Shown: piece after piece, positions 12,573 to 22,920 of the stretch
Layout of the letters: each line of letters begins with the position of its first letter
Numbering within the stretch: the first letter of the stretch is position 1
Assembly: GCA_020736575.1 (NCBI GenBank)
Contig: JAGPYM010000013.1
Location: 310,001-374,000 of the forward strand
Reading direction: 5' to 3'
DNA: 64,000 nt
Origin: Thelonectria olida
Taxonomy: Eukaryota > Ascomycota > Sordariomycetes > Hypocreales > Nectriaceae
Program-made: the position numbers and the translations under genes
Notes under the pieces: model-generated
What the model was told of the DNA's origin: nothing
Seen by the model: only the letters and a program-made list of their open reading frames with translations
Database searches by the model: none

Positions 12573-14319
12573 CCCAAGGCGATGTACCCAATGTGAGGAG
12601 AGATGAGATGACAAAACTCCGAAGCAGCTGGAGACCACTTCTCAAAGACCAGGACACGAAGGCGAGCAAGGCAAGGGACGGGCGGGAGTCCAGGGGTCGA
12701 TCAGCCAAACAAGCCCTCCCTGGGCACTGGCCTGGAGCTTTTGGGGTCCATCGCGGATGGAGGGCGGCGGCACAGAAGTCTCGGCGTGGGTGAAGCGAGT
12801 AACCAGATCGTACGGTCCGGAGGTACTTTGCATTGGATGTACTCGTGTTTCTTTGTTTCCATCGGCCATGGTTGTTGGGAGAGTCATGATCAGACATCAC
12901 GCACGATAAATTGATGAATTGATGATGAAGCCTCCTGGATGCCTTCGGAAGTGCTGGAACTGGGGAAGGGAAAAGCGTTGGGGTAAAGCTTACTTGGTGC
13001 GTACGAATAGCACAGTCGAAATACCTTAGACACTTGGACAGCATGCACAGGCAGCGGAAGGAAGCACAGAGCTCTCCATTAAAAAGGACAGGGCAGGTGA
13101 TAGGAAAGCTGTGATGCGCTAAGTAAGGCAGCTGTCACCCACCTCCCTCACGCCTAACACTAGATTGGCCGAGAATTGGTTGGCTGAGCTGTTGGATGGA
13201 TAATGAGGGGAAGAAGGGTCAAGGGGTGATTGGAGCTACGTAGTAGAGAGAAAAGTAGGTGTGGCGTTCCGGCGTCATTTCGAGTCAAGGATTAATTTGG
13301 AGAGTAGCTGCTAGTATCGCGCCGGTCGTGTTTGAATCTGTCATGGCAAGTCTCGGTCCTGTTGGATGCTCTCTCGGATAACTTTGCAGCACCTCCTTCT
13401 CCTTTGGTCTTTTGCTTGTCTCGATCATTATTACTCTCTGCTGCCGAGCTATAGATAATTCCCTCGTGTCTTCCATCTGGCTCGTGATTGTCGGCCGTTC
13501 AACCTACATTCAAGCTCGAGTCGCCGTGGTCAGCATGGAATTTGGCGGGTCTTACATGGCAGACTCGGCAGAGGCTACCCACAATGACGCGACGGGGATG
13601 CAAGCACCGTTTGCTCGCTGACGGGAGTTTCTTAAAAGCTGCTGTTAACAATGGGGGCATCGAGAGGTCGATGAATATGGATGGCTTGCGCAAAGGCCAG
13701 CAGAGACGAGAAGCAGGGGCCAAGGGCATGGATGGGCATTGGCATGGGCCTGGGAAGGGATGTGATGCCAATCCTGACACAGAAAGAGATATCTCCATTG
13801 TCGCTCCGAAACGGAACGGAGACAAGGGGGAGAAAACGAAATCGAATCAAACAGAACTGCACACGGGGAATTAGCATGTAACCTCGAGAACTAACGTAAT
13901 TGTCGTGCCGTAACTCGCATCTTTGTAATTGCACCTGGAGAGCTCCTGCTTCAAAACGACAAGACCTGCATGTCGATGCAGAGCCCGGTCTGTGACGCAA
14001 TGGAGACGGCATTTTGGCGGGGCCGACCTCCCTAAGAGAGGTACGGAGCCCGCTAATTAGGTCCCCAGCAGTGAGCGGGACGTTGGCGGTCGAGTGTCCA
14101 GCTCGAGCCACCGCGCCACGGCTGCGATATCCGGTCGCTGGCTTTGGAGGACATGACATGAACATCAAAGCGAAGAGTGCACGTGGTAGTTGCCACGAAG
14201 AACTCTGTGTGTAGTTGGCTTCTGCCGCTGCACTGCTTCTCACCATGTTAGCTCTCTCCAGCAATCCAACTCCTCGGAATCAACCTCCACGGCTTGGGTT
14301 AGGTGCTCATAGTCTGGTG

Positions 14320-14340
14320 CCTAGGTACCTGGATAGGTAC
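14320..14340. promoter_or_regulatory. CCTAGGTACC palindromic motif upstream of acyl-CoA synthetase
   Basis: The sequence CCTAGGTACCT followed by GGATAGGTAC contains overlapping palindromes. Similar TAGGTA-containing motifs recur in several other intergenic regions of this window. Function is unknown; a regulatory role is inferred only from recurrence and position. Confidence 0.3.
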
Positions 14341-14800
14341 GAATAAGTTAGTTAAGTTCCATCTCACCTGGCCCTCTGACTGTGGCGTCGTCGCCCCACC
14401 AAGAGCTCTGGCTTGGCCTCTCCACAACCCCAGCAACGCAAAGGACCTTCCCTGCTTCCCTGCCTTGAGTGTATGCGCAGCAGTCTTTGGCTTGTCTCGC
14501 CTCCTCGCTTCCGTGCCCGTGTGTCGTCGTCGCCTTTTCTCCTCATTCCGACGCCGTGGCGCACTGCTACATACATACGTACATACTTTCCCTCTGCCTG
14601 CCTCTGCCGCCCCCCTTCTTCTCTTCTCCTCCACAACTCTCAAGATACCCATTGTTTGCTTCTCCCTTCCCTTCCTTCGTCCTCACATCTACCTCAATCC
14701 CCTTCGCTTTGCCTACTCCTCTCCACAGGCCATCGACTTCTCCCTTCTCCCGCTTCCCACCTTACCCGACCAGCTCTGATCCGAGCTTCCCGCCGTCACC

Positions 14801-17126
14801 ATGGTCGACTACACGACGGGCATCATGCCCTTGAACCAGGTGCACACGCCGCCCTTCACCGTCGAGGCTCCTGGCTATGAAAAGGTCCCTGGCGAAACCA
14901 TCCCCCGCCGCCATCCTATCGCCAAGGATGGCCTGCGCAGCAGCCCAGCCGAGGGTGTTCATACCGTCTATGACATCGTCAAGCGGAGCGCGCGCATTTA
15001 CCCCAACCACACGGCTGTCGGCTTCCGTAAGCTTGTCGAGCTGCACAAGGAGACCAAGAAGATTAAGAAAAACATTGGTGGTGAGGTGCAGGAGGTTGAG
15101 AAGGAGTGGCAATACTTTGAGCTCACTCCGTACGAATACATCACCTACAAGGACTATGAAACCCGCGTCAACAAGATTGGCTCTGGTTTGCGCAGCCTGG
15201 GCTTGTCCAGTGAGGACAAAGTCCACCTCTTTGCCACCACTAGGTAAGGCTGGCGAACACCGTCTCCTGCATCTTGCTTGCTATCCTTTGCCTCTTTCGT
15301 TCTGTTGCGCTGACCCGTTCTTGCGCAGTGCTAGCTGGATCTCGCTCTCTCACGGATGCGCCTCGCAATCTATTCCCATTGTAACAGCTTACGATACCCT
15401 CGGCCCTCAGGGCGTCGAGCATTCGCTCATCCAGACTAACTGCAGTGTTATGTTCACCGACCCTCACCTGCTCAAGACTGCCTCTGGTCCCATCCAAAAG
15501 TCAAACGTCAAAACTGTAATTGTCAATGCCTCTAGCATTTTCGCCGACGGCACCGAGGTCGAAACCTTCAAAAATGAGAACCCCGACGTAAAGGTCATCA
15601 CTTACGAGGAGCTCCTTAAGCTCGGCGAGGAGAACCCTGTCGAGCCCAACCCCGCCAAGCCAGAGGACCTTTATTGTGTCATGTACACCTCTGGCTCTAC
15701 CGGCTTGCCGAAGGGCGCTTGTATTACCCATGAGGCCCTTGTCGCTGGAGGTACGTTGTCATCGTCTCGTTTCGTCCTACCTTCTCGGCGTTATTGAAAT
15801 GAGTCCCGAACTAATGCCCATTCTCACAGTTACCGGTCTTTTTCACGTCGTCGAGCCATGTGTAAGCGACAAGGAGCGCATCCTTGCTTACCTGCCCCTT
15901 GCCCATATCTTCGAGATGGCTCTCGAGAACCTCGTGCTCTTTATCGGAGGCACCCTTGGATACGGCAATTCCCGAACCCTTGCCGATTCCATGGTTAAGA
16001 AGTGTTTTGGTGATATGCACGAGTTCCGTCCAACCGTCATGGTTGGTGTCCCTCAGGTTTGGGAGTCGGTTAAAAAAGGTGTTGTTGCCAAGTTGGAGAC
16101 TTCCAGCATTATTCTTCGTACCCTGTTCTGGGGCGCTTTCAACTTTAAGGCCTTTATGACCAAGAATAAGCTGCCGGGTGCTGGCATCTTGGACAACGTC
16201 GTCTTCAGCAAGGTTCGAGAACTCACAGGTGGCCGCCTTCGATTCACTATGAATGGCGCAAGCGGCATTTCTAACGGAACCAAGAACTTCCTGTCTCTTG
16301 TTCTCGCTCCCATGCTGGCAGGTTACGGTCTGACCGAGACCTGTGCCAACGGTACTCTGGGTTGCCCTCTCGAGTATTCGCCCACAGCTATCGGTCCAGT
16401 TTCCCCCGCTGTCGACGCGAAGCTCGTTTCGATCCCCGATCTGGGATACGATGCTGATGCTACCCCGCCCCAGGGTGAGATTTGGCTCAGGGGCAAGCCC
16501 ATCATGACCAAGTACTGGGACAACCCCGAAGAAACTGAGAAGGCTCTTACTCCCGACGGATGGTTCAAGACGGGCGATATCGGCGAGTTCGATGCCAGTG
16601 GCCATCTCAAGGTCATTGATCGTGTCAAGAACCTTGTCAAGATGCAGGGTGGTGAATACATCGCCCTTGAGAAGCTCGAGTCTGTTTACCGCGGCTCCCA
16701 ACTAGTGGCCAACGTTGTGGTCCATGCCGATCCCGAGTACTCTCGTCCTATTTGCCTCATCATGCCTAACGAGAAGGTTTTGGTCGAAAAGGCAAAGGAG
16801 CTGGGCGTGAATGAGGATAACATCCATACTATGCACCACAACTCCAAGGTGGTCAACTATGTCCTCAAGGACCTGCAGACTGCTGCTAAGAAGGCTGGAC
16901 TGGTCGGTATGGAGGTGGTGGCCGGCGTCGTCATCACTGATGAAGAGTGGACTCCCGAAAGCGTAAGAACCCCGCCCCCTCGTTCTCCCCTCAACGTTGA
17001 GACAGCTCTGAACTGTAGCTAACTTTCACCTCGCAGGGCCTCGTCACGGGTACCCAGAAGCTGAACCGAAAAGTGATCCGTGATCGCTTCAAGACGGACA
17101 TCGACGCTTGCCTCAAGAAGATGTAA
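14801..17126 (+). CDS. FAA1: Long-chain fatty acid-CoA ligase (Faa1/Faa4-like)
   Basis: The enzyme activates long-chain fatty acids to acyl-CoA with ATP, through an acyl-adenylate. Exons are 14801-15243, 15329-15750, 15830-16962 and 17037-17126, for 695 residues, close to the usual length of yeast Faa1. The AMP-binding P-loop YTSGSTGLPKG is near residue 275. The motif GYGLTETCANGT is near 452, and the FACS signature (DGWFKTGDIGEFD, then IDRVKNLVKMQGGEYIALE) spans about 530-565. The conserved C-terminal lysine region (TGTQKLNRKVIRDRF) sits on the short last exon. The protein ends in KKM, which is not a peroxisomal PTS1, so a lipid-droplet, ER or plasma-membrane form like Faa1/Faa4 is more likely than a peroxisomal one. 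The start context is CACCATGG. Confidence 0.93.
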
Positions 17127-18409
17127 GTGACGACGGACACGTGGAACGAAACCGGCGATGGCGATGCGATGGGACGTATGGGCGGACTATCGGATGGATG
17201 AAACAACGACGACGGATACTAGGGGCGAAGGCGATATCATTTGCGCGCCGAGAAGCGAACGTTGACTCTGATGGAGAGAGTGTGTTTTGACTGAACTGTA
17301 ACTCTTGTGGGCGTTGGCTCCGTGATATTATGTGGGATTTTTTTCTTAATATGGATGGATGGATACCTCAGCACCGTTACCGTGGTTCCTCGTCGAGTTT
17401 TAAAGTCATGGGTCCATATTTTAAAGACGCTGCTCTACCTTTGGACGCCCGAATCTCCCGGATAACGTGATCTGATGTGATGTCGCTCAGGTCATAGTTT
17501 GTGTCTTCACATGTGAAAGGCATCCACCAGGTGACATCTCAAAGTGCCTGCATGACTGCGTCATGGCCGATAACGGTGGGGCGACGAATGAGCAGCCACG
17601 GCCAAGAGTCTTGGATGGGGCTCTTTGGGGGTCAATATGCGGTGACAGCATGCGACGCACTTCGTATCGAGCCATGGTCATGTTGTCTGCCTGTCAAGCT
17701 TTCTTCATATGTTTCGTTTCATGTGAAGCGAGGTTGTGAAATGGAATGGGTTCATGAGTCGTCATTATATGGAAAACGCATTGAGACAAATGTAACAAGA
17801 TACATACATGTTTGGCCGGACCAAGTAAAAACGAACCTATAATATGCTTCCAAACCCATCACAACTTTACGAGAAGAAGAAAAGCCGGCCAACAACTAGG
17901 GAGCTCGATAATAAAAGATGGAAAGAAAAAACGCCCATCCTGCTCCGTGCCATGCTTGCTCTGCCTAATGCACTTCGTAGCGAAAGTGCCGAGAGAATAA
18001 GAAAACTAACCCAACAAGAACGAAGAGCGCCCCAACAAAGAGCGCCCCCTGGGAAATGCGTAGTTCGAGAGCGGTGAAAGATAAGGGCGCCGTGTCAGTC
18101 GGTGAGAGAGAGGAAGGCGTCTTTGATTCTAGAATCAGAAATAACATGTGCCTTGGCGGTTCCGAGGAGGTGGGTGGATGCGGGAGAACAGGGGGGAAAC
18201 GTGCATGGATGATGGTATCCAACGGGATGGGACTGGAACGGGAAGAGGGGAAATGAGACGTCAGGAACGGAGGCTTGGCCGTGAGCATGTCCCGAGGTTG
18301 AAATGGAGCAACGACGTGGCAGTCGACCTTTCATTGGCATCATGTGCCGGCCTCCCCAGTTGGAGGACCAAGAGTGTGATAAATGGACGGACCCGTTCGG
18401 CAGGTGGTA
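17127..18409. other. Convergent 3' intergenic region
   Basis: The acyl-CoA synthetase (+) and the deubiquitinase (-) converge here. No gene is recognised. A short ATGG run (ATGGATGGATGGATA) occurs at about 17351-17365. Confidence 0.5.
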
Positions 18410-21400
18410 TCATGGAGAGGGCTTGCGGCGGAAGAAGAGGAGGTAAGGGACCGCTGATCTCCCAGACGCCTTCACGGGGCCGAAGATGGTATTCTTCAGG
18501 TCGTTGGGGCTGCTACTGCCGATACGCACCCTTCTCACGTTGGTGTCGTTGAAGCAGAACCAAGCATAAGGGTCGCGTGAGTTGATATCGCGAATGTATG
18601 CATAGTAATGGCCAGCGGTAATGTTGGGGCCGTCATGGACAATAATGGCGTACGTCTCGTAGCGGAACGGTCCCCTGAAGGCCGGGTCTGTCGTGTTGTC
18701 CCCGTCTGTGGGCTGGACAAAGTAGGGCGTGAAGTCCATGACGTCCAGATCCCAGGTAAGCCGAGCACTTGATTTGACGTAGCCGCCCGTCTGCTTTGGA
18801 ACGAAGCGCTTGAGAGAGACGCAGAGGAGAGGGGGCGCGTGGCAGAACAAAGGACCTCCTATTGTGCGGCCCTTGCAGCCAGCAGTGTCGCATTTGTAGC
18901 CCTCGGCCACACTGCTCTCGACGTACTTGGCCAGGACCTCGTCGAGGGTTCCGTTGCGCTCAATATCAGGGGCCAAGATGACTTCAAAAGGCTCAAACCT
19001 GTATGAACGCAAGTCGCACGCGAGACATCTTTTAATCTCCACATTGAAGCTGCGCCAGCTGTGGTCGACTATGGACTGGTTGCCGCGGCTGTACTTTTCC
19101 CAAAACTCCATCGACGCTTGCAGGAGCGTCTTGTTCTTAAGATTCGGTTCGTCTGCAGATTCAGGGCTCTTGAAGTCTCGCTTTCTGTTGGTCTCATCGT
19201 GCAGATGATCAAGTAAGAAGGTCATGAACTCCTGCGCATCTTGCTGGGCATCTGACCCAAAGCGCTCGCCATTCCCTTGCTTGGATAGATAGAGTACGTA
19301 TTCCTGCCACGAGGTTAGCATCGTATTCGTAAAAATGGTTCAAGGTAACGGGAAACTGACCATCAATGTTTGAGCCTTCATGAATTGGAACTTGCCAGTC
19401 TTCATCCAGTGGAATAGATTAGATATGATCTTCGTCATTAATTGCGGGTTCTCGATCTTTTCTTCTGCCTTCTTTGGAGCCTTGTATTTTTCCATCCATG
19501 TAGTGCCTTGGAGATCTTGCCCAAATCCGGGGGATGCAAGGAGGCATTGAAGCAGACTGTTTGCATAGCACCAGTTGCCGGGATTGTTAAGCCCTGTGGG
19601 GATTGTGTTGTTGTCACCAGTGGACTGTTGTTCGAGAGGTTTTGTGGGAACCCGAGTTAAAGGACGGCCGACGCTTTGCGCGTTAGTATTGCCATAAGCG
19701 TCGTTCTCGTTTTCTCCCACAGGTAAGCCGTTGTAACTTGGCCGAGGCAGAGCTGGAGCCGGTCTGGTCGGGGGGGAGGGAAGATCCGTTTGTAAGTCCA
19801 CTTGATGGGATGAACCATATGTTGGCTTTGGTCGTGGCTGCACTGGCGATGTCATTGACTCCTTCTCCGACAAGACAGGCGGGAATCGCTTGTGAAACTC
19901 CTCTTGCGTCCGTACAAAACTAGGCGACGATGCTGTTTCGAGGTCCTCATTCTTGATGGTCTCCTCCCAAGCCTTTGCAATGTCGGGTTTGTGTGGTTTG
20001 ACCACGGTTTTCCTCCGTGCTATCGTCCCGCTTCCCGTTCGTTTTGGCGGTGTTTTCGCCTTTGAGATGGCTTGCGAAATCGACTGGAGGGATCCTCGGC
20101 CCATCAAATCAACCCATGCGTCAAGACCTCCTTCTAGCAGCTTTGGTGGATTCTTGAGTTCATTCCCAAAGTTGAAATCGACCAGAGCCCGTTTCAACGA
20201 CATGAGACTTATGTCGTCCGAACTTCGAGCAGTTCTTGGGACAACTTCGGAATCCTGGTCATAGAAGACGACCAAGTCCTTTGTAGCTCGCGCCTCAAAT
20301 TCGATATCTTCGTTATTTGGGGACAGCACCAGGCTGTCAGCAATTTCATCGGCCGAGAGGTTCTCCCTGTGTAAGACACTCGGTTCGATGCATATAACTG
20401 ATTGAGCCATGATATGGCCCTCATTGAAGTCGTCGCGAACTCGAGCATCAATGATCAGTATTGACCCCTTGCATGCCATTGCTTGTCTTAGCTCCTCAGC
20501 TGTGATCACTTCTCGTTGTGGGATTCGAATGGCATTGGCCGGAGTTGTAGGCGGTATTGCCGTGTTGGAGTAGCTCTGGTTGGCAAAATAATCACTTTGC
20601 GTCTGGGAAGTCGCCGTGGGAGTGCCAGGTACAGACCCAGTTCTAGCAAATGTATTGCGAGGCGTGCTTGAGGGTAGTCTTGGGGTCTCTCCTGAGACAC
20701 TCCCACGAGCTGGACTGTAAATGGGATCTGGCAGCTTTGGTAAGCTTGGTACGCCGGTATTTATATCAATCTTGGGAGGCCTTGACGGTGGTGGAGGCAT
20801 CGGTCGAGGTCCTGCGGGCTTAGGAGGGATGTCAAGATCAATGGGATGCGTCTTGATTCGCGGGTCTTGTCCAGGTGATGCCTGCGGGCCTCGCAGGTTG
20901 CGGAAGCGCTCTTTCAGATCTTGGACGTTGATAGCGTTTCCATGAAGGGCCTGAGGCTTCGGTTGAATGGCCGGTTTGGTCTTGGCTGGCGAGCCATTGG
21001 TACGAGATTGAGCAGTGACATTGCTCAGTGATCTGCCGTGTGCCCCTTTCATTGGGGAGGCTGGCCGCGAGCCCGTACTGTTCTCAGAAGAGCTCACTCG
21101 AGAGCCAGTGGGTTTCACACCCGTCCTTCTGTTGTCCGCAATAATATCTTGCTTGATGCGAGTGAAGGTGTCATTTTGTTGCTGAATCTTGGAGAGAAAT
21201 GCTTTGTGCGCGCGGTCCAAATCCTTGTGCTCCCCCTTTAGGAAAGCAAAGTCTCGATGACTCTGGATGATTTTAACAGCAATAATGGATGCTCGTAGGA
21301 ACTCCTTCAGAGCAACAGCGGGCCTGTTGAGATCGCGGCTGATTTCCGCATGTCGAAGAGAGGTCTCGGCCGAGTCCAGCAACTTTCGGATAGATTGGTT

Positions 21401-21583
21401 CGCGTCAATGTCCAGGGGCGCCTGCAGGATGTCGTCGATGTGCGGAATGGAAGCACCGCCGGGCCTGTGGTCGCCTCCATAGCGACCGTTGGGTTGCGAG
21501 GGGCCTGGGAACCCGTTGGTGGCCATGGAGTTGATGCGGGAGTCAATCGAGCTCGCCGATCGCGTGTGGCCTAGAGACGGCAT
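18410..21583 (-). CDS. DOA4: Ubiquitin C-terminal hydrolase with rhodanese domain (Doa4/Ubp4-like)
   Basis: This is a USP-family deubiquitinase with the Doa4 architecture. Doa4 removes ubiquitin from cargo at ESCRT sites on late endosomes. Exons are 21583-19361 and 19303-18410, phase 0, for 1038 residues. A helical region resembling the USP8-dimerisation/MIT-like domain covers about 55-140 (SIRKLLDSAETSLRHAEI). A rhodanese-like domain follows at about 345-485 (ILIIDARVRDDFNEGHI), with no obvious catalytic cysteine. The USP Cys box (GLNNPGNWCYANSLLQCLL) places the nucleophile near residue 672. Zinc-ribbon cysteines are near 834/837 and 879/884, the His box (AGHYYAY) is near 973, and FND near 994. 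The Cys box is unusual in having Trp before the catalytic Cys (usual form GNTCYMN). The gene is divergent from VPS27, its partner pathway. Confidence 0.88.
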
Positions 21584-22920
21584 TACGGGAGTAGAATCGG
21601 ATGGATCGGTCGACGGGTGATCATTTCTCGAATGCGAGTGTTAGGATGAAGCGGTCGAGGTCGGTCGGTCGAGTCGTGGGAGACGCAGGACGAGTATATA
21701 GAGGGATAAGTTCAGCCAGTCTTGACGAAGAATGAGTACGCATGAGCGATGCGATAGTTGGAATATAAGAGCACAAAAGAATCTAGTTCCGCGCGTGGGA
21801 GTTCTGCTGGACAGTGCAGCATCCTATCAAAGGATTGACGACGACATGTCAAAGAACTTCACAAAGAACGAGATACCCCTTGCAGAAACATAAAGTCATG
21901 ATCTGAACGAGGTGGTGGAAGTTGGTGGTCGGCGGTCATGCCGACAAAGGAAGCGGGCCTTGGCAGGCGAGGGACAAGCTCGCTCTTTGGGGCCTTGGGC
22001 ACAGGTGAGGTGTGGTTCGCGGGGATGGAGGTACGTGGGTAGACAGCGGAGGTACTTTGGAGTCCAGCTTGTGACAAAGGCGAAACCGGTACCCAAGACT
22101 CGGGCCTGGGTAGCTCGATTGGACTTCCCCAACCCGCCTCCATGCGATTAGATTAGCCACGAGCCACGTACGCCACAGCGGCCGTCGTCATCTGCACGGC
22201 GCAGCTCGTTCCCGTCAAGTTTCAACTCCATCCACCGCAAGCCTCCACTGTGGTTGCTTGCCTGGAGCCCGGCATTAGCGCCCAGTCCAGTGTTTGCCCA
22301 GTGACGCAAGGCAGACATCAATCCATGAAAACCATAGACACAACCTTAAGTCGCTGGTGATCAGCCTCTCGTCGACAGTGAGTTGCTGCCGCGGCTGGCC
22401 GACCTTGTGGAAGCATCGGGTGTTAGTGGAGCATTTCAAGCTTTGTCCAAAGTCTTTTGCGCTATCATGGTCCTGGGTTTGCCCGGAAAGAGTGCTGGTG
22501 ATGATGGACAGTTTGACATAATTTGGAAGCCTTCCCGTGGGACCTGGGCCCTCGAGAGCCTTACCTAATGGCACCCATAACCAATAGCAGGGACGCTATA
22601 GCTGGGGCCTAGCCGGGCGTCTCCAGCAGGTCCGCCAGACTTGGAGAAGCTAACCTGATCCTGGACGCCTTACGTCGTAACTACTTCGCTCCCTCACTGC
22701 CGCTTCTGACTGACTGAGGCTGGGGCGACAACAGGCTGGTGAACCTCGACTTGGCATCAACCTTGACCACAGCAGAGTCATTCATCACCATCGGTTTACA
22801 CCGCAGCTTCGTCGTCGTTCACTACTCTCTATACTTATTTTTACCGTTGTTCTACTCCGCGAACCCCTGTATCTTCTCCCTACCTTCTTCCATCACCACG
22901 CCGCCGCGACCGCCATCAAG
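21584..22920. promoter_or_regulatory. Shared divergent promoter region of DOA4-like and VPS27
   Basis: This 1.3 kb intergenic segment lies between two genes transcribed away from each other, both acting in ubiquitin-dependent endosomal sorting. It contains no convincing open frame. The 120 bp before VPS27 are CT-rich (22800-22915). Confidence 0.5.

Larger units (their letters stand above)
10198..14800. other. Long gene-poor intergenic region (4.6 kb)
   Basis: This lies between the divergently arranged channel gene and acyl-CoA synthetase gene. No open frame here resembles a known protein. The longest, 12406-13044 and 13632-14264 on the minus strand, have compositions like random translation. 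A reading frame at 10503-10291 (-) starts with ATG upstream of the channel gene and could be a uORF if the 5' leader is long. A short tandem repeat lies at 12530-12572. From about 14450 the sequence becomes strongly CT-rich, as in leaders of highly expressed fungal genes. I see no tRNA or rRNA. Confidence 0.5.

Noticed and set aside
12406..13044. 212-codon minus-strand open frame in the gene-poor region
   Set aside because: No recognisable domain, random-like composition, and an overlapping frame of similar look on the opposite strand. Kept as non-coding in the absence of transcript evidence.
13632..14264. 210-codon minus-strand open frame upstream of the acyl-CoA synthetase
   Set aside because: No family resemblance and frequent Arg/Ser/Pro as in translated non-coding DNA.
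15811..16701. 296-codon minus-strand open frame inside the acyl-CoA synthetase gene
   Set aside because: It is a shadow of a well-supported enzyme exon and has no family resemblance.
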